NCBI GenBank assembly: GCA_942492625.1
Contig: CALOFM010000021.1
Coordinates: forward strand, 151,992-215,991
Source of the DNA: Thiosymbion sp942492625
GTDB lineage: Bacteria > Pseudomonadota > Gammaproteobacteria > Chromatiales > Chromatiaceae
DNA length: 64,000 nucleotides
Direction: 5' to 3'
Shown: one piece after another, positions 40,664-50,851 of the stretch
Layout of the letters: every line of letters starts with the position of its first letter
Numbering within the stretch: the first letter of the stretch is position 1
Notes under the pieces: model-generated
Seen by the model: only the letters and a program-made list of their open reading frames with translations
Databases searched by the model: none
Told to the model about the DNA's origin: nothing
Translations under genes and position numbers: made by a program

Positions 40664-43444
40664 ATGGACGCAGAAACTACCGTAACACAGCATGTCTTTG
40701 GATTCGCCGAGGGGGATGGCAAGGACAAGACGCTCCTGGGCGGAAAGGGTGCGAACCTGTGTGAGATGACCCAGATCGGGTTGAACGTACCCCCGGGGTT
40801 CGTGATTTCCACCGCGGCCTGCCTGGAGTACTTGGCATCCGCATCGCGTGAGATGCCGGCGGGTGTCATGGACGAGGTCCATGCGCACATGCGCTCCATC
40901 GAGGAGCAGACCGGCAAGGGATTCGGCGACGCCGACAATCCGCTTCTGGTTTCGGTACGCTCGGGATCGGCCATGTCCATGCCCGGCATGATGGACACCA
41001 TCCTCAACCTGGGCCTCAACAGCGCGACCCTGCAAGGCGTGATCGCCCAGACCGGAGATCGCCGCTTTGGTTATGACGCATACCGGCGTTTCATCCAGCT
41101 GTTCGGCAAGGTGGCGCTCGGTGTGCACGACGAGCTCTTCGATAAGCAGTTCGACGGGGTCAAGAAAAGGGCCGGGGTCAAGGAAGACCTGGAGCTGTCC
41201 GCGGACGATCTGCGGGAGATCAGCGAACGCTTCCTCAAGGTGGTCGAGGAGGCAACGGGACGGCCGTTTCCGGAAGACCCCTACGTGCAGCTCGAGATCG
41301 CCGTAAAGGCGGTGTTCAACTCCTGGATGGGCAAGCGCGCGGTGGATTACCGCAAGCAGTTCCACATCACGCCGGACATGGCCAACGGAACCGCCGTGAA
41401 CGTGCAGACAATGGTCTTCGGAAACCGCGGTGACGACTGTGCCACCGGCGTGGCCTTCACCCGTAACCCGGGCAGCGGCGAGAACAAGCTGTTCGGTGAG
41501 TACCTGGTCAACGCCCAGGGCGAGGACGTGGTGGCCGGCATCCGCACGCCCAAGCCCATCGACCGGATGGCGGCGGAGATGCCGCAGATGGCCGAGGAGC
41601 TGGCGGAGCTACGCAACAAGCTGGAGACGCACTACCGGGAGATCCAGGACTTCGAGTTCACCATAGAGAGCGGTCAGCTCTTCTGCCTGCAGACCCGCAA
41701 CGGCAAGATGAACGCCACCGCCATGGTCCGCACCTCGGTGGAGATGGTGCGTGCGGGGCTGCTCAGCAAGAGCGAGGCCCTGCTGCGCATTCAGCCCGAG
41801 CTCCTGGAGCAGATGCTCTTTCCCCGCCTCGACCCGAATGTCCGTGCCGAGCCGGTCGCACAGGGCCTGCCGGCCTCTCCCGGGGCCGCCTCGGGCATCG
41901 CCGTGTTCGACGCCGACCGCGCCGAGCAATTGGGTGACGATCTGGGCAAGAAGGTGATCCTGGTCCGCGAGGAGACCAAGCCCGAGGATATCCATGGATT
42001 TTTCGCCGCCGAAGGCATACTCACCTCCCGCGGCGGCAAGACCTCCCACGCCGCGGTGGTTGCCCGCGGCATGGGCAAGCCCTGCGTGGCCGGTGCCGAG
42101 GGTATCAGCATCGACAACGACAGGCGTCAGGCCTACGTGGGCGAGGCCAGCTTCGGCGAGGGGGACGTCATTACCATCGACGGTACCAGCGGTAAGGTGT
42201 ACTTGGGGGAGATCCCGACGGTAGAGCCTGACTTTACCCAGGAGCTCAGCATCCTGCTCGGCTGGTCGGACGAGGTGGCGCAGCTGGAGGTCTGGGCCAA
42301 TGCCGACCTGCCTGACGACGCCCGCCGGGCCCTGAGATATGGCGCGGAAGGCATCGGTCTTGCGCGCACCGAGCGCATGTTCAACGACCCGGAGCGGCTG
42401 CCGATCGTCATCGAGATGATCGTGGCCGATACCGCCGAGGAGCGCCAGGAGGCCCTGGACAAGCTGCTGCCCCTGCAGCGGGCCGATTTCAAGGAGCTTT
42501 TCGAGGTCATGTCCCCGAACCCGGTTACCATCCGGCTCCTGGATCCGCCGATCCACGAGTTCCTGCCGGACGAGCATCAGCTGGAGCGCGAGCTTGTTTC
42601 GCTGCGCAGTCTCGGAGAGGTGACGCGCGGTATGCAGGTCCTGTCCGGTGCCATGGGCCTGATTCACGCCCCGAAGAGCCAGCGTGCCGAGATCGACTCC
42701 GTTCGCCGCTTGGTGGACCCCGCCCTGGTGGAGGAGGCCATCGCCAAGAAGGAGACCATGCTGCACAAGGTGCACGCCCTGTTCGAGACCAACCCGATGC
42801 TGGGCCACCGCGGTGTACGTCTGGGCCTCACCTTCCCGGAGATCTACAAGATGCAGATCCGGGCCATCCTGGAGGCGGCGGCCGATTGTTCCAAGATGGG
42901 CATCGAGATTCAGCCACGCATCAAGGTACCCCAGGTGTGCACGCAGCAGGAGCTGATCCGGGTCAAGGCCTACGTGGATGAGATCCACGACGACATCAAG
43001 GAGAAGTACGGGCACCCGGTGAGCTTCAAGTTCGGCACCATGATAGAGGTGGTGCGCGCCTGCATGCGGGCGGGCTCGCTGGCAGAGGTGGCGGAGTTCT
43101 TCTCCTTCGGCACCAACGACCTCACCCAGGCCGCCTTCTCCTTCTCTCGCGAGGATGCGGAGAACAAGTTCCTGCCCATGTACAACGAGTCGGGAATCCT
43201 GCAGGACAACCCGTTCGAGGTGCTGGATGTCTCCGGCGTTGGCAAGCTCATGGAGCTGGCGGTGGAGTGGGGCAAGAAAACTCGTCCCGACATGCACGTA
43301 GGCATCTGCGGCGAGCACGGCGGGCATCCTCGCTCCATTGCTTTCTGTCACGCGGCCGGGCTGGACTATGTGAGCTGCTCCGCGCCGCGCGTGCCCGTGG
43401 CCCGGCTGGCCGCGGCCCACGCGGCACTGCTCGCCGATCAGTAG
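40664..43444 (+). CDS. ppdK: Pyruvate, phosphate dikinase
   Basis: Interconverts pyruvate, ATP and Pi with PEP, AMP and PPi. The ATG at 40664 (MDAETTVTQHVFGFAEGDGKD) gives 926 residues. LLGGKGANLCEMTQIGLNVPPGF opens the nucleotide-binding domain; RGGKTSHAAVVARG carries the catalytic His462 and the regulatory Thr460; the C-terminal domain has GLARTERMF, SFGTNDLTQ and GICGEHGGHPRS. The frame opens further left but lacks a conserved N-terminus there. Likely regulated by the PpsR-type kinase at 28851. No strong ribosome site is visible. Confidence 0.95.
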   Translation: MDAETTVTQHVFGFAEGDGKDKTLLGGKGANLCEMTQIGLNVPPGFVISTAACLEYLASASREMPAGVMDEVHAHMRSIEEQTGKGFGDADNPLLVSVRSGSAMSMPGMMDTILNLGLNSATLQGVIAQTGDRRFGYDAYRRFIQLFGKVALGVHDELFDKQFDGVKKRAGVKEDLELSADDLREISERFLKVVEEATGRPFPEDPYVQLEIAVKAVFNSWMGKRAVDYRKQFHITPDMANGTAVNVQTMVFGNRGDDCATGVAFTRNPGSGENKLFGEYLVNAQGEDVVAGIRTPKPIDRMAAEMPQMAEELAELRNKLETHYREIQDFEFTIESGQLFCLQTRNGKMNATAMVRTSVEMVRAGLLSKSEALLRIQPELLEQMLFPRLDPNVRAEPVAQGLPASPGAASGIAVFDADRAEQLGDDLGKKVILVREETKPEDIHGFFAAEGILTSRGGKTSHAAVVARGMGKPCVAGAEGISIDNDRRQAYVGEASFGEGDVITIDGTSGKVYLGEIPTVEPDFTQELSILLGWSDEVAQLEVWANADLPDDARRALRYGAEGIGLARTERMFNDPERLPIVIEMIVADTAEERQEALDKLLPLQRADFKELFEVMSPNPVTIRLLDPPIHEFLPDEHQLERELVSLRSLGEVTRGMQVLSGAMGLIHAPKSQRAEIDSVRRLVDPALVEEAIAKKETMLHKVHALFETNPMLGHRGVRLGLTFPEIYKMQIRAILEAAADCSKMGIEIQPRIKVPQVCTQQELIRVKAYVDEIHDDIKEKYGHPVSFKFGTMIEVVRACMRAGSLAEVAEFFSFGTNDLTQAAFSFSREDAENKFLPMYNESGILQDNPFEVLDVSGVGKLMELAVEWGKKTRPDMHVGICGEHGGHPRSIAFCHAAGLDYVSCSAPRVPVARLAAAHAALLADQ

Positions 43445-43459
43445 GAGCTGGATCTGTGC

Positions 43460-43483
43460 AAGAGGCGGCATGCGGCGCCTTTT
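43460..43483 (+). terminator. Intrinsic terminator of ppdK
   Basis: AAGAGGCG (43460-43467) pairs with CGCCTTTT (43476-43483), 8 bp with one G-U, over an 8-base loop and ending in four T. It lies 16 bases after the ppdK stop. Confidence 0.7.
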
Positions 43484-43707
43484 CAAGTAGACCGACGCCA
43501 TGGATGGCCCTCTCGATTCTGTAGTAGGGTCCTTCTCCTACTCAGCCGGCCCAGACTATTTCCAGAGAGCTTTGACGGCCCTGCTATCGAGTTTGGTGCC
43601 AACAGGCAAAAGCTTCCAGCCGTTCCACGCCCTGTATTCTTTTCCCGTTTTATTGTACACTTTACGTATACGTTTTCTCGAGGTTCCGAGTATCTGAGAT
43701 CAGTACG

Positions 43708-45339
43708 ATGGAAACGGATGAGCGCAGTCTGAAACGCATTTGTTTCTTGAGTGAAGATTCGCGGGCGGTTTCGGAAATTACCGATCGTCTCGCGGCAAAG
43801 AACGTAGAGGTGCTGCGCTTCTCCAATGTCAGCACGCTCACGGCAGGACTGGGACTTGCATCCAATGCCGTACTAGTCCTGGATACAAGAATCTTGCCCG
43901 GGGGTCTGGATGCAGCGCTCCTCGTGAGCCGAATCGAGCGTATCCTCGGCGAGCGGCCCGTTCTCGTTTGTATGGCCCATTCCGCTGATATAGATCTGCG
44001 GCTACAGGCCCTTCGTGCCGGTGCAGAGGCGTTCTTTACTGCTCCAGTCCCGGTGGACGAATTGTCCGCTTGCCTGCTTGATCTCAGCGGTGTGCGGATT
44101 GGCGACAACTTCCGAATTCTGGTGGTCGACGATCAGCCGGTGGCGGCAATTTTTGCTGCACGGGTGCTCGAGAGCGTGGGGATGGAGACCCGCATCGTCG
44201 GAGAGGCACTCCAGGTGCTTGAGGTCTTGGAGGAATTCCGTCCGGATCTCGTGCTCATGGATTTGCACATGCCCGGTGCGGACGGCATCGAGCTGACCAC
44301 GCTCATCCGCCAGCACGATGAGCTTTACGGCACACCAATCGTTTTCTTGTCCTCCGAGTTGGACTCCGGCAAGCAGATGCAGGCCCTGCGGGTGGGCGGT
44401 AACGACTTCATCGCAAAGCCGGTACGCCCCGAGCGATTGATCGAGTCCGTTCGAAGAGGCATTCGCTCCGCCCGATCCGTAGCGGCGAAAAATGCCGGCA
44501 GGAGTGTCCTATCCCGGGCGCAAGCGGGAGGCGGCAGCAAAAATGGGACCGAGAGGGCGCCGCTCCCTGGTCGTCTTGACGGGCCCTCCGATTTGCGGCT
44601 GACAGAGATTATCGAGGAAGCGCTCACCTCGGAAGGATTGCACCTGGTGCATCAGCCCATCATGGCGCTGCAGCGTTTGCCGGGGGAGCGCTACGAGATC
44701 ATGCTCCGGCTGCGGATCCAGGATGGTGAGATCACCTCGGCTTGCGACTTCCTCCCCGCCGCTCGGCGCAGCGGCCTGATGCCCGCACTGGACCGCTGGG
44801 TAATGGAACGGGCCCTCGATGAGCTCAAGCTGCAACGCAATGCCCACCGACGTCTCCGGTTCTTCGTGCATCAGAGCATGGATACCCTGAGTGCGCAGGA
44901 CTGGCTCCTTTGGTTTCGGGACCAGATCGTCGCGCGCGACCTCATCATGCAGCGCCCGGTGCTTCAGTTCCAGCTACAAGACTTGGCTTCCAACTTGGAA
45001 TTAGCTGTTTCACGTTTCCGAGAGCTCGGCGTATTGTCCATTGAGACCTGTGTAAACTTGTCTGAAGAGGATTCCGGGGGATTGGAACTGGTGGAGGATC
45101 TGGATATTGCGCTGGTAAGGCTCCCGGCTCCAATCGCCAATTCGATGGAGACCGGACAGCTGAGCAGCTATGTCGAACGTGTGCACGCGCTAGGCTCCAA
45201 GCTCATCGTAGCCCGCATCGAGCAGCCGCAAACCATCGCCCGGGCCTGGAGCTGTGGTGTCGATTTCATCCAAGGGAACTTTCTGCAGCCCCCTTCGAAG
45301 GGGCTCAGCTTCGATTTCAGCGAGTCCGCCATGAGTTGA
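43708..45339 (+). CDS. REC-REC-degenerate EAL response regulator
   Basis: 543 residues: a first receiver-like domain (about 10-125) with altered acidic pocket, a canonical receiver (about 135-250; Asp141/142, phospho-acceptor Asp185 in LMDLHMPG, Lys237 in FIAKPVRP), a Gly/Ser linker, and an EAL-like domain from about 295. The EAL signature is EIMLRL (Glu330), the usual FE(I/L)TE segment is QFQLQD, and DFIQGNFLQPP closes the fold. Loss of metal-binding acids suggests no phosphodiesterase activity; it may bind c-di-GMP as FimX does. Probably cytoplasmic. Confidence 0.85.
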   Translation: METDERSLKRICFLSEDSRAVSEITDRLAAKNVEVLRFSNVSTLTAGLGLASNAVLVLDTRILPGGLDAALLVSRIERILGERPVLVCMAHSADIDLRLQALRAGAEAFFTAPVPVDELSACLLDLSGVRIGDNFRILVVDDQPVAAIFAARVLESVGMETRIVGEALQVLEVLEEFRPDLVLMDLHMPGADGIELTTLIRQHDELYGTPIVFLSSELDSGKQMQALRVGGNDFIAKPVRPERLIESVRRGIRSARSVAAKNAGRSVLSRAQAGGGSKNGTERAPLPGRLDGPSDLRLTEIIEEALTSEGLHLVHQPIMALQRLPGERYEIMLRLRIQDGEITSACDFLPAARRSGLMPALDRWVMERALDELKLQRNAHRRLRFFVHQSMDTLSAQDWLLWFRDQIVARDLIMQRPVLQFQLQDLASNLELAVSRFRELGVLSIETCVNLSEEDSGGLELVEDLDIALVRLPAPIANSMETGQLSSYVERVHALGSKLIVARIEQPQTIARAWSCGVDFIQGNFLQPPSKGLSFDFSESAMS

Positions 45340-45518
45340 CGCGCGTGTGCCGAGTCTTCGTCTCAGATTCTGCGTGATCATCCCGGGTATGAGATTTGAC
45401 AGAAATCGCCCACGCCCGCTCGGCTGAAACTTACCCGAATGCCGCTATAGGCGGGCGATTTGGTATGCTTGGGTGCCACCGCCACCCGAACCACATGGTT
45501 GATGCCGACCTACTAGCC

Positions 45519-46256
45519 ATGACGACATTCACTTTTCGCAGCTGGAAGCTATTCTTCGCAGTCACCCTGTTGATCTTTGGCGCCGATTATGCCGGTGCCG
45601 GCTCATGGACCGGTACCCTCCAGGACGGAAGCGCGCTCACGGTGGATCCTGGCTCTCGGCGCGCAATGCGCCAATACAATGGTCGTTCTGTCCCCCTTTG
45701 GGACGGGACCCATCGGCTCGAAGACGGATCTGTGGTCATCGTGCGCGACGGCCAAGCCGTTCCCACCGAGGCGATGATGAACACCTGGACGGCAGAGCCG
45801 GGGGCAGAGCCTCGTATGCGAGAGCGCTTTTGTGACCAGCTCGTGCGCAAGGCTTGTGGCTTCAAGGATGAGTGCGCCCGCTCGCAGCCCTGCGTCCTTG
45901 CGCGTCAATTGCTGAGTATGGAGCGAGAGCAGCAGCGCCGTGCGCCCGTCGGGCTCGGTCCCTTGCCACAGACCGAGTCGAGCGGCGAGTGCTGGGATGC
46001 CCTGTCCAACGCCTCTCTCCAAGCGTGCTCCGACTCGGTGCCGGAGGCTAAGGATGCGGCCTGCAAGAAGCTGGTAGACAAGGTGTGCGGAGCCACGGGT
46101 CAATGCGACTCGAGCAGAGCCTGCGAACCCGCCCGTCAGCTCTTGAAGATGGAGAACGAGGAGAGATTGGAGAGCGCGGACCCGGACGCCTTGACGCCGA
46201 CGGGCGCCGAGTGCGAGAAAGCCATGGACAACGCCTTCTTCGAGCCTTGCCTGTAG
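45519..46256 (+). CDS. Exported cysteine-rich protein with two internal repeats
   Basis: No known family recognised. From the ATG at 45519 a signal peptide (FRSWKLFFAVTLLIFGADYAGAG) leads into a beta-rich segment (LQDGSALTVDPGSRRAMRQ, DGTHRLEDGSVVIVRDG). Two related repeats follow: CDQLVRKACGFKDECARSQPCVLARQLLSME and CKKLVDKVCGATGQCDSSRACEPARQLLKME, each with four cysteines in the same spacing. Two further Cys lie near each repeat. Periplasmic disulfide-bonded protein is the simplest reading. No Shine-Dalgarno is clear; ATGs at 45465 and 45495 are alternatives. Confidence 0.7.
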   Translation: MTTFTFRSWKLFFAVTLLIFGADYAGAGSWTGTLQDGSALTVDPGSRRAMRQYNGRSVPLWDGTHRLEDGSVVIVRDGQAVPTEAMMNTWTAEPGAEPRMRERFCDQLVRKACGFKDECARSQPCVLARQLLSMEREQQRRAPVGLGPLPQTESSGECWDALSNASLQACSDSVPEAKDAACKKLVDKVCGATGQCDSSRACEPARQLLKMENEERLESADPDALTPTGAECEKAMDNAFFEPCL

Positions 46257-46826
46257 CATTCGTGTAAACAGAACACTATGGCCGCGAAATAATTGCCGAC
46301 GTAGGAGTCCGGGCACGCGAATCCGCGCGGAACGACGTACGAGCGCCTGAAGTGCATCGGCGACTTGTGTGTCGACTATTTCCACCTCTATACGGCCGCC
46401 GCGCCCTCTGCCTTGCAGCGTCTCGAACTCATTCCATGCCTACCTGTTTCGCCAAAGCGATCCATCCGAGAGCCGTTGCCAGCGTTTCTCCCGTGCAACG
46501 CCGGGGCTGAATATGAAGGCCTTGCGGTGCACTGGGAGGTACTGAGTCTCTTTGCGGTCCACGCGGCGACAATCGAGAGCGGAGAGGGTGGCCGGAGAGG
46601 ATTCTATTCCTGTACACGATTTGAGCGCTCGATCACACAGTAAACAATCACATCACGTTAGTGTGTGAATGCGGTTAACGAAAGATGGCGAACGACCGCT
46701 AAAAAACGACAAAACCCTCTGTCTGGACCCCTGACTCTGCGGGTCTCGACAGGCGAGCTTCCGGAGCTGCGCACATCGCCGAATTGATGCGGGGCATCCG
46801 AAAGCCGTAAAAGCGAGGAACTCAAA
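46257..46826. other. 570-base gap, no gene recognised
   Basis: No convincing open frame. Just before the next gene (46669-46700) GCGGT and ACCGC flank a 19-base loop, and a GAGGAA ribosome site precedes the ATG at 46827. No terminator after 46256. Confidence 0.4.
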
Positions 46827-49800
46827 ATGGTTTGCACATCGCGTGTACGGGCTTCTTTTGCCCACAAAAACACCTGCCGAAACGCAGTAACCCGGGTCGC
46901 TGCTCGGGCCTTCGCCTGGGTAGCCCTCCCAGTGTTTCGTAACAGACTCCAGGGCAATGACTCTTACGAGAATCGTTTTCCGTCAGATCTCGTAAGGCAA
47001 CTGGTCCTCGTCGTTGCCGGCGTCCTTGCACTCGCATTCACCGTCAGAGCGGGGGCGGAATCGATCACGCTGCGATGGGATACTCCCGTCGACGACTCTG
47101 AGATCAGCGGTTATGAAGTGCGCCACCGCCAAGAGGGCGGGGTCTCAGAGGAGTTTCTGCTGGCTTACGGCGCTGGTACCGACACCCGACTCGTTGACAA
47201 TTTGGGGCCGGGCGAACCCCATTACTTTGCAGTGAGATCGTATAGCGACGATGGTCGGAAAAGTGCATTTTCCAACGAAATCCCCGTTACGATCCCGCCG
47301 CCTCCGGTTGGCGACGGAGACGGAGACGGAGCTCCTCCAGCTCCTCCAGCTCCTCCAGCTCCTGCAACTCCTCCAGATCCTTCAGCTCCGCTGGTCTGCG
47401 CGGGCGATACCGTCTGGTCTGCCTTGGCGGAGCCAGAGACAACTGATGACCCGGACACATCAGCAGTCGAGTTGGGGATGAAGTTCCGCTCGGACACCGA
47501 CGGCTACATTTGCGGCCTGCGTTTCTACAAGGGCAGCAACAATACCGGGACTCACGTCGGCAGCCTGTGGAACAATGATGGGACGCTGTTAGCCCGGGCC
47601 ACATTCACCGGCGAGTCGGCCTCGGGCTGGCAGCAGGTCGACTTTGCTGCGCCCGTGGCGATCACCGCCAACACCGTCTATGTTGCGTCGTATCATGCGC
47701 CGAACGGGAAGTACTCCATTGATCAAGGATACTTCGCCAGTGCGGGCGTCGATAGCCCACCGTTATATGCCCTCGGAGAGGGTGTGAGTGGCGGCAACGG
47801 TGTCTATTCGTACGGGTCGGGCGGATTCCCGACGAGCACTTGGAATGCCTCCAATTATTGGGTGGACGTGGTCTTCACCTCGGGCTCCCCTCCGGTCGCT
47901 GACAGCGACAGCGACAGCGACAGCGACAGCGATAGCGATAGCGATAGCGACACCGTGATCGACGAGGTGGACCAATGCCCCAACACGCCAGCGGGTGAGC
48001 TTGCCGACAGCAGTGGATGTTCCGCCAGCCAGCTCGACAGCGACCGCGATAGCGTGATCGACGAGGTGGACGAATGCCCCAACACCCCGGCGAATGAGCT
48101 TGCCGACAGCAGTGGATGTTCCGCCAGCCAGCTCGACAGCGACCGCGACAGCGTGATCGACGAGGTGGACTCCTCCAGCTCCCCGGCGGGGAGCTTCCGC
48201 CAGAGTGGCTCCTCCGAAGCCAGTCGAAGCGCCAGCTCCTCCAGCTCCTGCAGCTCCGCTGGTCTGCGCGGGCGATACCATCTGGTCTGCCTCGGCGGTG
48301 CCAGAGACAACTGATGACCCGGACACATCAGCAGTCGAGTTGGGGATGAAGTTCCGCTCGGACACCGACGGCTATATTTGCGGCCTGCGTTTCTACAAAG
48401 GCAGCAACAATACCGGGACTCACGTCGGCAGCCTGTGGAACAACAATGGGACGCTGTTGGCCCGGGCCACATTCACCGGCGAGTCGGCCTCGGGCTGGCA
48501 GCAGGTCGACTTTGCTACGCCCGTGGCGATCACCGCCAACACCGTCTATGTTGCGTCGTATCATGCGCCGAACGGGAAGTACTCCATTGATCAAGGATAC
48601 TTCGCCAGTGCGGGCGTCGATAACCCACCGTTATATGCCCTCGGAGAGGGTGTGAATGGCGGCAACGGTGTCTATTCGTACGGGTCGGGCGGATTCCCGA
48701 CGAGCACTTGGAATGCCTCCAATTATTGGGTGGACGTGGTCTTCACCTCGGGCTCCCCTCCGGTCGCTGACAGCGATAGCGATAGCGACGGCGTGAGCGA
48801 CGCCGCGGACCAATGCTCCAACACCCCGGCAGATGAGGTCGTCGATATCAGTGGCTGCTCCGCAAGCCAGCGCGACAGCGACGGCGACAGCGTGAGCAAC
48901 GAGGTGGACGAATGCCCCAACACGCCAGCGGGCGCGTCTGTCGACAGCAGTGGCTGCTCCGCGAGCCAGCGCGACAGCGACGGCGACAGCGTGAGCAACG
49001 AGGTGGACGAATGCCCCAACACCCCGGCGGGTGAGGCAGTCGACATCAGTGGCTGCTCCGCAAGCCAGGTCGACAGCGACGGCGACGGCGTGAGCGACGA
49101 GGTGGACGAATGCCCCAACACCTCGGCGGGTGAGCCTGCCGACAGCAGTGGCTGCTCCGCAAGCCAGGTCGACAGCGGAGGCGACGGCGCCACGCTGGTC
49201 ACTGATCTCCTGGAAGTGGGGGAGGTGCAGATCGACGATGAATGGCAACGCATCGACTACCGGCGCACTTATGAGGATCCGGTTGTGGACGCCAAGCCAC
49301 TGAGTGTGAGTGCCAACGAGTACAGCCCGGCGACCGTGCGCATCCGTAACATCGATAGCACAGGGTTCGAGATCCGGGTCCAGGAATGGGATTACCTCGA
49401 CGGGACTCATGACTTGGAGGTCGTGAGCTACCTCGCGATGGAGAGCGGACACCACGAGTTGGCCGACGGCTCCCGGGTCGAGGCCGGTCGGATCCGGACG
49501 GGCGCAACCAATGCCTTTGTTGCTACGGCCTTCGAGGCCCGCTTCGAGGTGACACCGGTCGTGCTCACAGCGGTCACCAGTGTCAATGAGGGCGAGGCGG
49601 TCACCACGCGGATTCGCAACATCGATCGCGACGGCTTCGAGGTTGGTCTGCGCGAGCAGGAAGCCAATGCCCAGACCCACGCGGAGGAGAGCATCGACTA
49701 TATTGCCTGGGAGCCCTCTTCCGGCATTATCGACGGAGTAGAATTCGAGGTGGGTCGCACGGACAATGTGGTGACCGATGACGTCCACTACGTCCCCTAC

Positions 49801-50737
49801 GGAGATTTCGCCGTCCCTCCGGTTTTTCTCGCCGATATGCAAACCGCAAACGGTGGGGATACAGCCGATCTGGGTTGCAAAAACAAGAGCACTGGCGGAA
49901 TCGAAGTTTCGATTGACGAGGAGCAATCAAGGGATCTCGAGACCTCTCATGTTGAGGAGATCGTAGGTTACCTCGCAATGGATCCCTCTTCGTTTGCCCA
50001 AGATGCAACCGAGATCGAGGTCTTCGCCGACAGCTTCGAGGTGAGCGAATGGAACGGCCTCTGGACCGAAGACGGTCAGAACGACTGGTTCGGCTCGTCT
50101 CAGCGTGCCACAGACGGAAACCGGTCCGCGGAAGTAGACGGCAGAGCGACCGACGCTACGCTCACATCCATACCCATCGATCTGCAGGGCAGGCGCAATG
50201 CCACGATCGATTTCTCATGGTTGATCGAGCGCGGTCTAGATAGCAACGAGTATCTGGCGTTTGACGCCTCATTCGACGGCGGGGTGACCTGGACCGAGCA
50301 GTATCGGCTTCGCGGAAACCAAGATCAGGAAAACGTCTGGCACGCCGAACGTGTTGAGCTGACCGATATCGACCAGCTGCGCATCCGCTTCAGGGGCCGA
50401 ATGAGCTCAAGGCGGGAAGACGCCAACGTTGACGAAGTGACGGTCATCGCCCATTGAGCCGCTGATCGAGCCGCTGATCGAGCCGGCGGCCCCGCCAGAA
50501 CGTGCAGCGACACCTGCCGATCCGGGAACGGACCCGGGAGGTGGTCGCAGTCCGGCGGGACGCGTCGCCGGGCGATTCACCGCGGATCGGTCGGCCAGCC
50601 TGCGTTGGTCCAACAAGCGGTCAGCATCGGTGGATGTCCGAGTAGAAGAAGAGCAGTCGCGAGACATAGAAGTCCGCCACAAGACCGAGGTTGTCGGGTA
50701 TTTGATCCTGGGCGACACTGATGCCGTACAACGTTAA
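46827..50737 (+). CDS. Large exported FnIII / DUF4082 / thrombospondin-3 repeat protein (frameshifted)
   Basis: A hydrophobic export segment (LVRQLVLVVAGVLALAFTVRAGA) precedes a fibronectin-III-like domain, a Pro/Ala linker, a DUF4082 domain (ELGMKFRSDTDGYICGLRFYKG), an Asp-Ser run and TSP3 calcium repeats (DSDxDSVIDEVDECPNTPA). A one-base shift near 48170 leads to a second Pro/Ala linker, a second DUF4082 and four more TSP3 units. C-terminal beta domains (VEEIVGYLAM) are H-type-lectin-like. The frame stops at 50457, but dropping one base from a CCC run continues to 50737 with another EEEQSRDIEVRHKTEVVGYL copy. About 1,300 residues in all. Likely a calcium-binding surface adhesin. Confidence 0.75.
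47383..47908 (+). repeat. DUF4082-coding direct repeat, copy 1
   Basis: 526 bases nearly identical to 48251-48776 at a constant offset of 868, with only a few substitutions and no indels. Encodes the first DUF4082 domain. Confidence 0.9.
48251..48776 (+). repeat. DUF4082-coding direct repeat, copy 2
   Basis: Second copy of 47383-47908. Because 868 is not a multiple of three, this copy lies in a different frame from the first. Confidence 0.9.
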
Positions 50738-50788
50738 ACCCGGGAGACGCCGAAGGAACAGATAGTCCGATCTACTGTTTGGCAATAG

Positions 50789-50820
50789 AAAGGCCGTCCT
50801 CTCACGGGAGGACGGTCTTT
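50789..50820. terminator. Strong, probably bidirectional intrinsic terminator
   Basis: AAAGGCCGTCCTC (50789-50801) pairs with GAGGACGGTCTTT (50808-50820), 13 bp with one G-U, over a 6-base loop. A-tract and T-tract flanks make it functional on both strands. It lies 52 bases after the 50737 stop, supporting that extended end for the adhesin gene. Confidence 0.85.
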
Positions 50821-50851
50821 CATTATCGCAGCAAGACGTCAAGCCACCTGA

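Noticed and set aside
41609..43501. 630-codon open frame antisense to ppdK
   Set aside because: Shadow of the high-GC ppdK gene; no motifs and no ribosome site.
46365..46643. 92-codon open frame in the gap before the adhesin
   Set aside because: No ribosome site, no recognisable motif, and composition of random sequence.
46690..46826. Possible c-di-GMP riboswitch before the adhesin gene
   Set aside because: Fragments such as GCGGGTCTCGACAGGCGAGC loosely resemble the class I aptamer, but the GAAA tetraloop stem and receptor are not there.
47899..49200. Tandem GACAGCGA-type repeats as a possible CRISPR array
   Set aside because: They are short, in frame and encode Asp-Ser and TSP3 calcium repeats; no unique spacers and no cas genes.
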